DNA from: a virus
IMG/VR virus record: IMGVR_UViG_3300025674_000069
Span: 1 to 47,729 of that record
Reading direction: 5' to 3' (one strand)
DNA: 47,729 nt
The translations under genes and the position numbers were made by a program. Shown here piece after piece: positions 9,282 through 16,802 of the stretch. Numbering within the stretch: position 1 is the stretch's first letter; each line of letters opens with the position of its first letter. The notes below the pieces were generated by a model. It saw only the letters and a program-made list of their open reading frames with translations. It was not told where the DNA came from and did no database searches.

Positions 9282-10049
9282 CTAGCTATTTGCCGCCGCC
9301 CATTGCTTTTCAATCTTTGTTCGCCATGCTGCATCGGTCTGCCAACGTGGGTCTGCAATCGCTGAAGCAAGATCTTCTCTGGTCATTTCAGGCGTGTCCA
9401 CAACCGGCGTTGTCGGTATGCCTTCGTTCGTATAACCCTGAATAAACTTGGTCATTGCATTGATTGCATCAGCACTGTTCAGGCTGTAGGCCAAAGCCTC
9501 GCGCTCTGAGTTTGTCAGTGATGCACGGGTGATATGACGCTCAAGATACGCAATTTTTTCTTGGCCTCGCTCGCCAAGCTTCTGCATTTCTTGTCGCCGA
9601 TCATATTCTATGGCCTCTTGGCTACTTTGAGAAAACTCTAGGACTTGCCCCGCAAGCTCTTCAAAAGCTTGTTGCGAGATACCATATTTTTTAGACCAAT
9701 CTTGAAACGCCTGGACTGAAGGATCTTCCAAGTCCAAACCCTTATCCACCAGATCTTTAGTGTCATAATCGCCATCCGGCGCTTTGTGTTTACCTGCTTT
9801 AAAAGCCTTTTCAAGCTCTGCATAGCTTTTTGCCAACTTCTCAACATCAGGGCCATCATCATCCCAAAATTTTTCTGGATAAAAGTCAGGACGTTCCAGC
9901 GGTTCACCATCATCAATATCAACCTCTTCATTTTCTTCTGGCCGTAATTGAAACGGTTGTTCTTGTTCTTGCGGCTGTTCTTCTGGCTTTTGAAAATTAA
10001 CCAGAGGAGCCTCCTCAGAGACTTCAATTGTTTCTGCTTGTTCAGACAT
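9282..10049 (-). CDS. Scaffolding (capsid assembly) protein
   Basis: A 255-aa protein read from the ATG at 10049, which has AAGGAG eight bases upstream; a longer start at 10076 lacks such a site. It is strongly acidic in the first 75 residues (Glu/Gln-rich), then has FYPEKFWDDDGPDVEKLAKSY, a motif I recognise from T7-like capsid assembly proteins. The C-terminal half is helical and more basic at the end. It lies between the Bbp19-like gene and the capsid gene, the usual scaffold position. It should help shell assembly and be absent from mature virions. Confidence 0.75.
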   Translation of the reverse strand: MSEQAETIEVSEEAPLVNFQKPEEQPQEQEQPFQLRPEENEEVDIDDGEPLERPDFYPEKFWDDDGPDVEKLAKSYAELEKAFKAGKHKAPDGDYDTKDLVDKGLDLEDPSVQAFQDWSKKYGISQQAFEELAGQVLEFSQSSQEAIEYDRRQEMQKLGERGQEKIAYLERHITRASLTNSEREALAYSLNSADAINAMTKFIQGYTNEGIPTTPVVDTPEMTREDLASAIADPRWQTDAAWRTKIEKQWAAANS

Positions 10050-10299
10050 TATTGCTCCTTCCCACCCTGCGCTCAATCAGACGCACAAGCTCAGTCATGC
10101 CTGTTCTCACAAAACCGTGACTAGGATCTTCGCCTGGATACCAAGATGGTTGTTCTATAGTTATCTGTCTCAGGTGATGTAACACCTTCTGACCTTCCTC
10201 AGATTTAAAGACCCGTCCATAAAGTATGTCCAGATCATCCGCCTTTGGCGGCTCGACAAACGCTTGACTTATTCCTTCCCAACCGTCTGGCGAACTCAT
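10042..10299 (-). CDS. Bbp19-like small phage protein
   Basis: An 85-aa protein with GRVFKSEEGQKVLHHLRQ near residues 28-45. This resembles the small Bbp19-type domain found next to portal genes in podoviruses; the role of the family is unknown. The stop overlaps the scaffold start by 8 bases, and its ATG overlaps the portal TGA (ATGA). It is therefore part of a tightly coupled head-gene series. Confidence 0.6.
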   Translation of the reverse strand: MSSPDGWEGISQAFVEPPKADDLDILYGRVFKSEEGQKVLHHLRQITIEQPSWYPGEDPSHGFVRTGMTELVRLIERRVGRSNNV

Positions 10300-11852
10300 T
10301 GCATGGCCTCTGCTACTGTTTCATCAGTGGGCATAGGTTGCTGCTGTTCTATCATAGCTTGCTGCATTTGCTGCATCATCATTTGTTGCTCTTCCGGTGT
10401 ATTCAATACACGTTGATCGATTCCCATTTTTTCCGCAATGAACGAAATACTTTCTGGGATGTTAATAATTGCTTGTCCCATTGGTCCCATAGAATTGGCA
10501 ATCTGCATAAAGCTGAGAAGCTGATTGACCTCTTCCATCTTGGGAGCCTCGGCAAGAGGCGATACCGGCGTGACTTTGATCTGCACACCATTGACCTTGA
10601 GGGGCATATTAATCAAGCCCTGACGGTCCAGAACGAATAGGATACGCGAAACTAGAGGCGTCATAATCTCGGTCATCAAGCGACCAAATGCCGATCCAAG
10701 ATTAGAAGCTAATTCACGTTGACGCTGTGCTATCTCTGTAGCGGATCGCGCAGACATGGTATCGGGCGGGAGCGTATCATCCATCAAGATCTTTTTGATG
10801 TTTACTCTGAGATCCTGAATAACGATCTGGCTTGTGTTAAAGTCCCCAGCCTTGGGCAGAGGGGCCAGGGACGCGCCTTGTGGACCACCGTTTCGGGCAA
10901 CAGGAATAATCGCACCAGGCTGTATTTTGATGCTTTGAGGATTTAGAACACCGTCATCTGCGGCGAGATATACGCCTGAAATAGACAAGCTTGCATTCTT
11001 GAGAACAAGCTCCAAGGTTTTGTTTAGCGTTTTGATATCTGCAATTGCATCAACCAAAGGACCGCGCCCATATATTTCACCGGCTGTTTTGCTGAACCGG
11101 GCAACAATGAAGGGACTGGATGGCATTTCACGATAAACAATCTCTTGCGCTTTGGCTGGCCAAATAACGTGATAATGATATCGGCCTGTCTCTTGGTCAA
11201 AGATAACCGCATCAAACAGATCAAGCTCCTCAGAACCACGACGATCTATTGCGTCCTGCAATTCCGTTGTGATCTGAACGTCTGGGAACTCTCTTGTGAT
11301 GGATTCCGCCTTGATACGCAGCTTGCGATAGACGTTATCAACCATGCCATATGCGCCTTCCTCAATGGCCACTAGGTATTGTGGTATCGCAAGAAAACGA
11401 ATGGGGGTAACTTCATCGCCGGGCGTTACCATCATAACCGCCGTACCCACGCAGAGATCCAGCAAAAATTCACCCATAGCCAGATCGAAACTTGTCTGAC
11501 GTAGCTGGTCAAACATAATATCAACGTAAGCATCAAGTATTTGCTGCGCTCTTGGCTGATCTTGCTCAGGTACAGCCGAGCCGGGTTCTAAACGGCACCA
11601 ATGCCGATTAGGGGGGAACAACCCGGATTGAAGTCTGTTGGCGAAACGCTTGGTTGAGGACATGGCCGTGGAATCAAATACACGCTGCATCTTGCCTTTG
11701 CCGGGCGTTTTGCCTTCGTAATAGCCGTTGTATAAGTTTCGTTGCGGCAGAGCAAATTCATAGCAATCTTCGTAGATTGTACGCCATTCATCTTTGCGAG
11801 CTTGTGCTTTTGCCTCTCGCGCAATGACTTCTCTCGTTGATAGCTTAGGCAT
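10296..11852 (-). CDS. Portal protein (T7-type head-tail connector)
   Basis: A 518-aa protein (T7 gp8 is 536 aa). The N-terminus has DEWRTIYEDCYEFALPQRN and a RVFDSTAMSSTKRFANRLQS block, both characteristic of podovirus head-to-tail connector proteins. The centre includes GRGPLVDAIADIKTLNKTLE and LPPDTMSARSATEIAQRQRE. The C-terminus is Met/Gln-rich (QQMMMQQMQQAM), likely a crown or barrel helix. It forms the dodecameric DNA gate at the vertex. It lies between the small basic genes and the scaffold. The second copy is at 42719-44275. Confidence 0.93.
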   Translation of the reverse strand: MPKLSTREVIAREAKAQARKDEWRTIYEDCYEFALPQRNLYNGYYEGKTPGKGKMQRVFDSTAMSSTKRFANRLQSGLFPPNRHWCRLEPGSAVPEQDQPRAQQILDAYVDIMFDQLRQTSFDLAMGEFLLDLCVGTAVMMVTPGDEVTPIRFLAIPQYLVAIEEGAYGMVDNVYRKLRIKAESITREFPDVQITTELQDAIDRRGSEELDLFDAVIFDQETGRYHYHVIWPAKAQEIVYREMPSSPFIVARFSKTAGEIYGRGPLVDAIADIKTLNKTLELVLKNASLSISGVYLAADDGVLNPQSIKIQPGAIIPVARNGGPQGASLAPLPKAGDFNTSQIVIQDLRVNIKKILMDDTLPPDTMSARSATEIAQRQRELASNLGSAFGRLMTEIMTPLVSRILFVLDRQGLINMPLKVNGVQIKVTPVSPLAEAPKMEEVNQLLSFMQIANSMGPMGQAIINIPESISFIAEKMGIDQRVLNTPEEQQMMMQQMQQAMIEQQQPMPTDETVAEAMQ

Positions 11853-12198
11853 TTGCCTTGTTCCTCTTGCTTATAGCGGCAGCTTTACGTTTAGCATCCG
11901 CTGTAGATGAAGCGCCCCAGGCGCGGAGCGACAACAATTTCCGTGTCGGTCGGCCCTTGCTGTCACGATCCGGCCCGGGGTTCCCCGCCATTCGAGCCAG
12001 GAAGGACGCTCTGCGGGGATTGTCGCCGGATTTGACAGGGGCTTTTAAATTAGATCCCTCTTTGCGCTTGAAGTAAGCGCGACCGGCAGCGTTCAATCCG
12101 CCCTTAGGATTTTGATACGCTTTTTTTACCACTACTTGTTGCCTTTTTCTTTGGGGCGGCTTTTTTCTTTGGAGCCTTCCCGCCTTCCCAAGCTTCAT
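11845..12198 (-). CDS. Basic phage protein, DUF6321-like; start uncertain
   Basis: The ORF is 117 aa. The segment from about residue 27 on (KAYQNPKGGLNAAGRAYFKR, later RRASFLARMAGNPGP and LSLRAWG) resembles a conserved family of small phage proteins known as DUF6321, of unknown function. The first 26 residues overlap the 69-aa gene (12104-12313) out of frame for 95 bases and are unlike the family. The true product may therefore start at an internal GTG near 12133, or arise by frameshifting from the 69-aa gene at the A7 run (12121-12127). It is very basic. Its stop overlaps the portal start. Confidence 0.6.
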   Translation of the reverse strand: MKLGKAGRLQRKKPPQRKRQQVVVKKAYQNPKGGLNAAGRAYFKRKEGSNLKAPVKSGDNPRRASFLARMAGNPGPDRDSKGRPTRKLLSLRAWGASSTADAKRKAAAISKRNKANA

Positions 12199-12313
12199 TC
12201 ACGTCTGGGGTAGATGGATCATCTGAAACCAACTGCCCCTTTTCATTTCTTGCGCGTTGTGGCTGGGGATCAGCTTTTTGGTAAACGCGAGAATCTTCTT
12301 TGATTTTTGTCAT
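12104..12313 (-). CDS. Lys/Ala-rich small protein
   Basis: A 69-aa protein with an AGGAAG ribosome site five bases before its ATG. It has a charged N-terminus and a histone-like tail, KAPKKKAAPKKKATSSGKK. The tail is encoded over an A7 run (12121-12127), after which the +1 frame continues into the DUF6321-like reading frame. It could be a stand-alone DNA-binding peptide or the N-terminal half of a frameshift product. It lies in the series of small basic proteins between terminase and portal. Confidence 0.55.
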   Translation of the reverse strand: MTKIKEDSRVYQKADPQPQRARNEKGQLVSDDPSTPDVNEAWEGGKAPKKKAAPKKKATSSGKKSVSKS

Positions 12314-12324
12314 ACTGCTTCCTA

Positions 12325-12669
12325 TCAGATATTCATTAGCAACCGGCGGCGACGAGCGGTTTCTTCACCCCTCTTCTTTTCAAACGCCTTACGCTTTTTT
12401 TGTCCTTCGGCCCGTTCTTCTGCCAGTTTTGCGGCTTTCTCTTGCTCGAAAAGCATTTGCGCAGATGGGCGTTTACTTCTCCGCTTCTCGCGCTTCTTTT
12501 CGTTTCTTCTTGACCGCTCCAGCATTTCCTCATGTTTTTTTCGACTTACTGCGGAACGCGCCCGAAAGCTTGGTGACTTTGGCTCAAGGCCAAGACCCAT
12601 GCGAATATCAGATCCAAGCGTTTCTTTTTTTGCTTGTGCCTTTAATGGCTGAGTCCCGCCCTTCGGCAT
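12325..12669 (-). CDS. Highly charged coiled-coil-like protein
   Basis: A 114-aa protein read from the ATG at 12669, which has GGGGGA eight bases upstream; an alternative GTG lies at 12684. Residues 40-114 are almost entirely Arg, Lys, Glu and Gln, in a heptad-like helical pattern (KKHEEMLERSRRNEKKREKR). It is likely a nucleic-acid-binding or scaffold-associated helix. The function is unknown. It starts 2 bases after the stop of the 82-aa gene. Confidence 0.55.
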   Translation of the reverse strand: MPKGGTQPLKAQAKKETLGSDIRMGLGLEPKSPSFRARSAVSRKKHEEMLERSRRNEKKREKRRSKRPSAQMLFEQEKAAKLAEERAEGQKKRKAFEKKRGEETARRRRLLMNI

Positions 12670-12670
12670 A

Positions 12671-12919
12671 TCAAGATCCCCCACCCAACATTCTGGTCGT
12701 TGCCATTCCCGGCCCCTCTTGACGTGCTGGGGAGAATAATAATCTTAAACCACCGCGACGAAGTAATCTTCTTCTGGCTTGTGCGCCCTGCATCTCTGTG
12801 CGTTCTTGGGTCGTCGCACGTTCTTCAGCCCGTTCTTGCGCCGCTGTTGCCTGCTCTTGAGCGCGAACTTCTTCAACGCTTGGCTCTCTTCTACGTCTGC
12901 CACCACCTAGTCCAGCCAT
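12671..12919 (-). CDS. Small Arg/Glu/Gln-rich protein
   Basis: An 82-aa protein with a Gly/Arg-rich start (MAGLGGGRRRREPS), a long charged helix rich in AQERAEERATTQE, and a Gly-rich end. The start codon overlaps the stop of the acetyltransferase-like gene (TAATG), so translation is coupled. Short proteins of this kind with no recognisable domain are common between terminase and portal in marine podoviruses. Function unknown. Confidence 0.5.
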   Translation of the reverse strand: MAGLGGGRRRREPSVEEVRAQEQATAAQERAEERATTQERTEMQGAQARRRLLRRGGLRLLFSPARQEGPGMATTRMLGGGS

Positions 12920-13401
12920 TACTCAAACCTCGCCATCGCATAGTAGTCAGCCCCCTCTGGGCCAAACTTTCTTAATATGCACTCTACCTCAAAATGTAGT
13001 GCCTTAGCAAACCTTAATGCGCGGGTATTGTCCACTTTTACGAAGATTTGCATGCGTCTGATATCTGTATCAGACATCACTTCACGCAAAAGCGCCCTTG
13101 CACCGATCAAAGTTGACCTTGCATGACGATCCAAGCCCTCGCCCGGAATGAACCAAGCCTCGACCAAACCGGGCCATATATCTCTTACTCCGAAGATAGC
13201 AATGACCTTGCCGCGCCCGATAGCGGTCCATGACCAGCCCAGCACAGAATAGTCCCAAACATAATCTCTGTAGTGCGGTATATGTCTGGCGTATTCCTCC
13301 TCATGCGGCCCCAGCTTAATATTATAAACATGGCTGAGTGTGAGCGGAACGATTTGCTCATCGGTTCGCATTTGAAAAGTTGGTAGCTGGATCAGTCCCA
13401 T
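12919..13401 (-). CDS. GNAT-like acetyltransferase or gp13-like virion protein
   Basis: A 160-aa protein. The order of a beta-strand core (WSWTAIGRGKVIAIFGVRDI), then WPGLVEAWFIPGEGL, a helix (RSTLIGARALLREVM) and the final IQVKVDNTRALRFAKALHFE-like segment with NTRALRFAKALHF is typical of GNAT proteins. The canonical Q/RxxGxG/A acetyl-CoA loop is degenerate (DRHARSTL), so activity is uncertain. T7 gp13 is a small GNAT-like protein needed for virion assembly, and this gene lies within the structural block directly after terminase. A role in assembly is therefore as likely as catalysis. Confidence 0.55.
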   Translation of the reverse strand: MGLIQLPTFQMRTDEQIVPLTLSHVYNIKLGPHEEEYARHIPHYRDYVWDYSVLGWSWTAIGRGKVIAIFGVRDIWPGLVEAWFIPGEGLDRHARSTLIGARALLREVMSDTDIRRMQIFVKVDNTRALRFAKALHFEVECILRKFGPEGADYYAMARFE

Positions 13402-14921
13402 CAGAACACGTTAAATTCTGTTTCCGCAGAATAGCTTTGTGCTGCGAAGGAATTGCCATAGCTACCCCTGCGCAATCGACGTTGTTCACCACCGCCCAGC
13501 ATAAGATATCCAAACGCATCCCCGCAGTGTGAATGATCGTTCTTCACGGGCGTATCTTTAAATCGATCTTGCCCAGCGCCCATGCTTTGACGCTTGAAAA
13601 AGTATCCACCGCTTAGAGATTTGCGCAATCTCAGGCATTTCTTATCCACCATCAGCCCAGGTTTGCCATTTATCAGCCGCCCCATAGGACTAGCCCCAGC
13701 CTCTCGTCTGACTTGAAACGCATTGCTTTCTGTTGGTTGTGCTTTGAAACCAAGTGATCTGAGATGGTCAAAGGCTGTAACCTCGTAAATCTCATCCCGT
13801 TTATTCCCCGCCGGATCGCCCCAAATCAGAATATCATGCTTAGAATATTTCTGAGCAATCAGTGCCATCATTTCTTGACCAAACCGCTCAAGGCCCATGT
13901 CAAACGTCACAAGCTCATCGCAGATCCGCCACGCCCCCGCTTGTGTTCTCTGCCCAAAGATCGCCGCCGGTGTTAATCCGAAGTCAACGCCAATCTGCAT
14001 TGGATAATACGGATCGACCTCAACATCCCCGCTCATCAATTCATCGTCATACTCCGGCCAGACCGGACGCCCTTCTTGCACAAACGTGTACATTCCCTGC
14101 GCATAACATCTAATCCAATCCGCATTCTTTCCGCCGAGAAGCTGCTGATAATATCCGGGCGGCAGATTGTTTCTATTCTCCGCATCCTCATTGGTTTTCC
14201 ACCATTTGCCCCCAGAAAACACATGGCCCTGCGCCTCTGGATTCTCAGGAACATCTTTCCCATCCACTGCCAAAACACCGCCGGGTTGTCTGAAGAACGT
14301 CCACGGATAGGCACCACCAATCGGATTTTTCTCTGCCAATTCATGCCACCAATGGTCATTGTCAGGCGGGTTCGTATCCATCCAAATGCCGTACCATGTC
14401 GGAGAACCATCCGCTTTTGTCGGATATCGCCCAACTCTGTGCGTCAAACCATCAATAACAGCTTTCGGCAACTCTCTGGCCTCATTCACCCAAGCCCCCG
14501 TAAGCTCCAATGACAGCAATTTCCGTACATCTTGCGGAGAAGAAAGGGCCATGAAGATCACTTCGCAATCAATGCCCGGAATATCCTCTCTCGTCGGAAT
14601 CCGAATATGGTGCGAAATAGGCGGTTGCCAGCGCATACCACCCCAAACATCCTCTGGAAACAACTCTTGCCACGTCTTAATCGTCGTTGTTCTCAATTCA
14701 GGATAAGTATTTCTAACAATCACAAACCGAGAATATCTGATCCCATCTCTGGGGCTGGGCCTTTGACGCACCGCCCGTAACATAATCTCAGCCGCACACC
14801 CGTAAGACTTCCCAGATCCAACCGGGCCCATTAATCCCCGAACAAAACTGTCATCATGCAGAAACTTCCAAACAGTCGGACTGTTCTCAAAGTTTAAATC
14901 AAGGCTGGGTATCGCGCTCAT
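13401..14921 (-). CDS. terL: Terminase large subunit
   Basis: A 506-aa protein. The Walker A motif GPVGSGKS is at 32-39 and a Walker B-type strand with acidic partner (GAWVNEARE) at about 142-150. A C-terminal RNase H-like nuclease follows, with Asp residues in GVDFGL (D313), IWGDPAG (D369) and HCGDAFGYL (D468). It is an ATP-driven motor and DNA-cleaving subunit that packages DNA through the portal. The start overlaps the small subunit stop (ATGA at 14918-14921). The second copy is at 45824-47344. Confidence 0.95.
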   Translation of the reverse strand: MSAIPSLDLNFENSPTVWKFLHDDSFVRGLMGPVGSGKSYGCAAEIMLRAVRQRPSPRDGIRYSRFVIVRNTYPELRTTTIKTWQELFPEDVWGGMRWQPPISHHIRIPTREDIPGIDCEVIFMALSSPQDVRKLLSLELTGAWVNEARELPKAVIDGLTHRVGRYPTKADGSPTWYGIWMDTNPPDNDHWWHELAEKNPIGGAYPWTFFRQPGGVLAVDGKDVPENPEAQGHVFSGGKWWKTNEDAENRNNLPPGYYQQLLGGKNADWIRCYAQGMYTFVQEGRPVWPEYDDELMSGDVEVDPYYPMQIGVDFGLTPAAIFGQRTQAGAWRICDELVTFDMGLERFGQEMMALIAQKYSKHDILIWGDPAGNKRDEIYEVTAFDHLRSLGFKAQPTESNAFQVRREAGASPMGRLINGKPGLMVDKKCLRLRKSLSGGYFFKRQSMGAGQDRFKDTPVKNDHSHCGDAFGYLMLGGGEQRRLRRGSYGNSFAAQSYSAETEFNVF

Positions 14922-15331
14922 TTTTCATCATCCACCACCTCAGCATACTCTGTCGTTGCCGCCGGTCCACGCATATTAATCCCAACAATCGATGGCTTAT
15001 CATTCTCTTTCTCAGGATTATCTAAGAAACCCGCTGCCTTCGCCAAGATGCGCAAAACACTTACCTTATCATGCAACTCAATCGATACACGACCATCTGG
15101 CATCGGAACAATCTTCTTTATCGCCCGTAACGCATAATCCGGTATTTCATCCAACGGACGCATAGAACCATCAAGATTCATAATCTCAGTAATCGAAGTG
15201 GTCCCAAGAGCAATCAACTCCTGGGCAACCGCTTCCTTGTTATTCTCCAATGTCTCACTGGTCCGAATACGCCGCTGTGCTAAACGTACACCACCAAATC
15301 TACCAATCGGAGTCTGTCTAGTCCTGGCCAT
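14918..15331 (-). CDS. Terminase small subunit-like protein
   Basis: A 137-aa protein. The central and C-terminal part (DYALRAIKKI, then VSIELHDKVSVLRILAKAAGFL) is the pattern seen in the distal part of many small terminase subunits, where the helix recognises that region of the ring. It is directly upstream of, and overlaps, the large subunit, the standard arrangement. The N-terminus is basic (MARTRQTPIGRFGGVRLAQRR). It should recognise the packaging site, which is often within or just next to this gene. Confidence 0.75.
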   Translation of the reverse strand: MARTRQTPIGRFGGVRLAQRRIRTSETLENNKEAVAQELIALGTTSITEIMNLDGSMRPLDEIPDYALRAIKKIVPMPDGRVSIELHDKVSVLRILAKAAGFLDNPEKENDKPSIVGINMRGPAATTEYAEVVDDEK

Positions 15332-15473
15332 AGAAATCCTTGAGGTTTTTTGTCGCCATCCTCAAGTGCCGCTCGTATTGCTGCTTCCGCCAAGCCGCAT
15401 AACCTTCCTTATCAAGCTTAACCCGCTCTAGGTAAGGAATACGACCTTCAGGCTTTTCTAAATCCGTATCCAT
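15318..15473 (-). CDS. 51-aa hypothetical protein
   Basis: An ORF from ATG 15473 to TAG 15318, too short for many gene finders. AGGGG lies about 8 bases before the ATG. It overlaps the small terminase start by 14 bases and begins 10 bases after the stop of the 79-aa gene, so it fills an otherwise empty slot in a tightly packed operon. The protein is charged, starts MDTDLEKPEGRIPYLERVK and has an aromatic/basic helix (AAWRKQQYERHLRM). Function unknown. Confidence 0.6.
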   Translation of the reverse strand: MDTDLEKPEGRIPYLERVKLDKEGYAAWRKQQYERHLRMATKNLKDFYGQD

Positions 15474-15482
15474 AACCAACCC

Positions 15483-15722
15483 CTAAAACGGTATAGCGTC
15501 TTCTGTCTGAGAAGATCTCTGCATCTGTTGACCGCCAGACTTCGGCTCGTCCTCAAACAAGTTTAACCAAATCTCCCCATTCTCATCAGGCAATGGCAAC
15601 GCATTCAACTTAACTCGCATCCCGTTACTGTCGCTGAACGCAATACCCAATCTCACCCAATCCTTCTTCTCAGGATCATTCCGCCGCTTCTGGCCCTGAA
15701 CAACTCGATACATCTTCTTCAT
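15483..15722 (-). CDS. Small protein with SSB-like acidic tail
   Basis: A 79-aa protein with a GGAAGGA ribosome site seven bases before the ATG. The beta-rich body (MYRVVQG, WVRLGIAFSDSNG, VKLNALPLPDENGEIWLNLF) resembles small mobile-element proteins of unknown function. The C-terminus EDAIPF mimics the DDDIPF tail by which bacterial SSB recruits repair and replication proteins (known for SSB). Whether it binds DNA is not shown. It is the first gene after the 237-base gap, so it may open the late operon. Confidence 0.5.
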   Translation of the reverse strand: MKKMYRVVQGQKRRNDPEKKDWVRLGIAFSDSNGMRVKLNALPLPDENGEIWLNLFEDEPKSGGQQMQRSSQTEDAIPF

Positions 15723-15959
15723 AACTCAATCCTTCCTAATTGATAAAAATAGGTATCGCACACAATCCAGAAAAAAACCAGAAAATATTTATGTGGGGGT
15801 ATGCAGCAAGAGGCGCGGGGGTGGGGGGGCAAGGGGGTCGGTCGTGCGCAAACGTGCGCTGGCCGTGCTGCGAAAAGGCTCGCGTGATGCTGGCATTGCC
15901 CGAACTAAATCGATTACAGCGCATAATACGTATTATGTTAAATGACTTATCGTTTAATA
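15723..15959. promoter_or_regulatory. 237-base intergenic region: G-rich tract and palindrome, possible late promoter/packaging site
   Basis: There is no gene. It contains a run of plus-strand G-tracts at about 15817-15840 (G5, G7 and G5 tracts, able to form a quadruplex) and a perfect 16-bp palindrome at 15922-15937. It lies directly upstream of the late operon and near the small terminase, so promoter, operator or packaging-site functions are all possible. I found no confident -35/-10 pair. Confidence 0.4.
15922..15937. repeat. Perfect 16-bp palindrome (operator candidate)
   Basis: CATAATACGTATTATG is its own reverse complement. It sits in an AT-rich stretch between the replication protein gene and the late operon. 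A dimeric repressor or activator site is the usual reading of such a site. The TAATACG core resembles part of a T7 promoter, but only 7 bases match. Confidence 0.6.
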
Positions 15960-16802
15960 TCAAGGTCTTAGCTTTTTTACTACCGCTCCGATTGTATTCT
16001 TGCTGCGTTTTGGTGCGCTTCCCAGCTTCTTTTGCACTGGAACCGTGAACCAAGCCAGCCCTCGCGGATAGTCGCGGCGGTTATCATGGCACCATTTCGC
16101 GTGTCCTTTGAGGATATCGCCCCATATCTCCACTGTCAGCCCATCCTTGACCCAACTTTCCATAACTTGATAATCTCTGTCATTGACTTGTCTTGGCGTT
16201 CCATAACTTTCAGCAATTCTTAAAAACAAAGAACAACACTGTCTACTGACATCACTTATACTGTTATATATACTGTTAAATGGTCTGTTTAGTGAAACTT
16301 CTGGGGTTTCAGGGGGTGAAACTTCTGAGGTTGCACCCTGTGAAACTTCTGAGGTTGACACGTTAGACTTATCCACAGGCAAATTAATGACTTCTGCTGG
16401 CTTCTTTTCCATCTGTTGTCTTAGCTTTTCTCTGCGTTCTTCTAAGCCTATTCTCTCTGCTGGTGATAGGTTTGCAAGTGCTTCCTCTTCTGTTTTTACG
16501 TCGTCATAGATGACCTTGTATGTTGTGGTTGTTTGTCCTTTGTAACGCCGCTTGGCTCTGACAATGTATTCTAAGTCTCTCAGTTTTCTTAGCTGCTTGT
16601 TGACTGCCTGGCGTGAGATGCCGAGATCGCTTGCCAACCGAGCCTGGCTAACGAACGTACAGCCCGTTTCATCGCAATAAGAACAGAGAGCCGCCAGCAC
16701 AGAGAGAGCCGTGGTTCTTGTGACCTGGGGATCGGTGATTGCTTTGATAGGTAAGATCGCAAACTTTCTGAGATCCTTTGCCCTGATCGTTACTGGTTTC
16801 AT
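15960..16802 (-). CDS. Winged-helix replication initiator-like protein
   Basis: A 280-aa protein read from the ATG at 16802, which overlaps the upstream TGA (ATGA) and is preceded by AAGGGGG; an upstream start at 16835 would overlap more. Residues 49-100 form a winged helix-turn-helix (SQARLASDLGISRQAVNKQL, then a basic wing). A linker follows, with three copies of the SEVS-type motif encoded by 24-bp repeats, then a C-terminal domain with YPRGLAWFTVP. This layout (N-terminal HTH, repeat-bearing linker with iterons in the gene, C-terminal helicase-contact domain) matches lambda O-type initiators. The C-terminal role is inferred. Confidence 0.6.
   Translation of the reverse strand: MKPVTIRAKDLRKFAILPIKAITDPQVTRTTALSVLAALCSYCDETGCTFVSQARLASDLGISRQAVNKQLRKLRDLEYIVRAKRRYKGQTTTTYKVIYDDVKTEEEALANLSPAERIGLEERREKLRQQMEKKPAEVINLPVDKSNVSTSEVSQGATSEVSPPETPEVSLNRPFNSIYNSISDVSRQCCSLFLRIAESYGTPRQVNDRDYQVMESWVKDGLTVEIWGDILKGHAKWCHDNRRDYPRGLAWFTVPVQKKLGSAPKRSKNTIGAVVKKLRP
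16292..16356. repeat. Three 24-bp-spaced iterons
   Basis: GTGAAACTTCTGNGGTT occurs at 16292, 16316 and 16340, spaced exactly 24 bases. The spacing is both eight codons and a little over two helical turns, so protein repeats and DNA-binding iterons are not separable by frame alone. The first copy differs by one base (GGGG in place of GAGG). Confidence 0.75.
16369..16377 (+). promoter_or_regulatory. DnaA box
   Basis: TTATCCACA exactly matches the high-affinity bacterial DnaA site. It lies 12 bases after the last iteron. Confidence 0.55.

Larger units (their letters stand above)
7981..15306. repeat. Packaging/head module, first copy of a 7.3-kb identical duplication
   Basis: This segment matches 40404-47729 at a constant offset of 32,423. 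Identity begins exactly at the stop codon of the 92-aa gene: the bases before it differ between the copies. It is cut at the right only by the end of the window. All encoded proteins are identical. It spans decoration, capsid, scaffold, portal, small basic proteins, acetyltransferase-like protein and terminase. Confidence 0.95.
16240..16380. other. Candidate replication origin inside the initiator gene
   Basis: In order on the plus strand there are three elements. An AT-rich segment (16240-16285) carries two TATACTGTTA repeats at 16257 and 16269. Three 24-bp direct repeats start at 16292, 16316 and 16340. A perfect DnaA box TTATCCACA lies at 16369-16377. Iterons, an unwinding element and a DnaA site inside an initiator gene match the logic of the lambda origin. 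Confidence 0.55.

Noticed and set aside
15922-15937. T7-type phage promoter in the palindrome
   Set aside because: Only TAATACG matches. The rest of the T7 consensus is absent and no phage RNA polymerase gene is in the window.
15736-16053. Frames of about 100 aa on both strands around 15740-16050
   Set aside because: They span the G-rich tract and the end of the initiator gene. Low-complexity translation, no ribosome site and no family resemblance.
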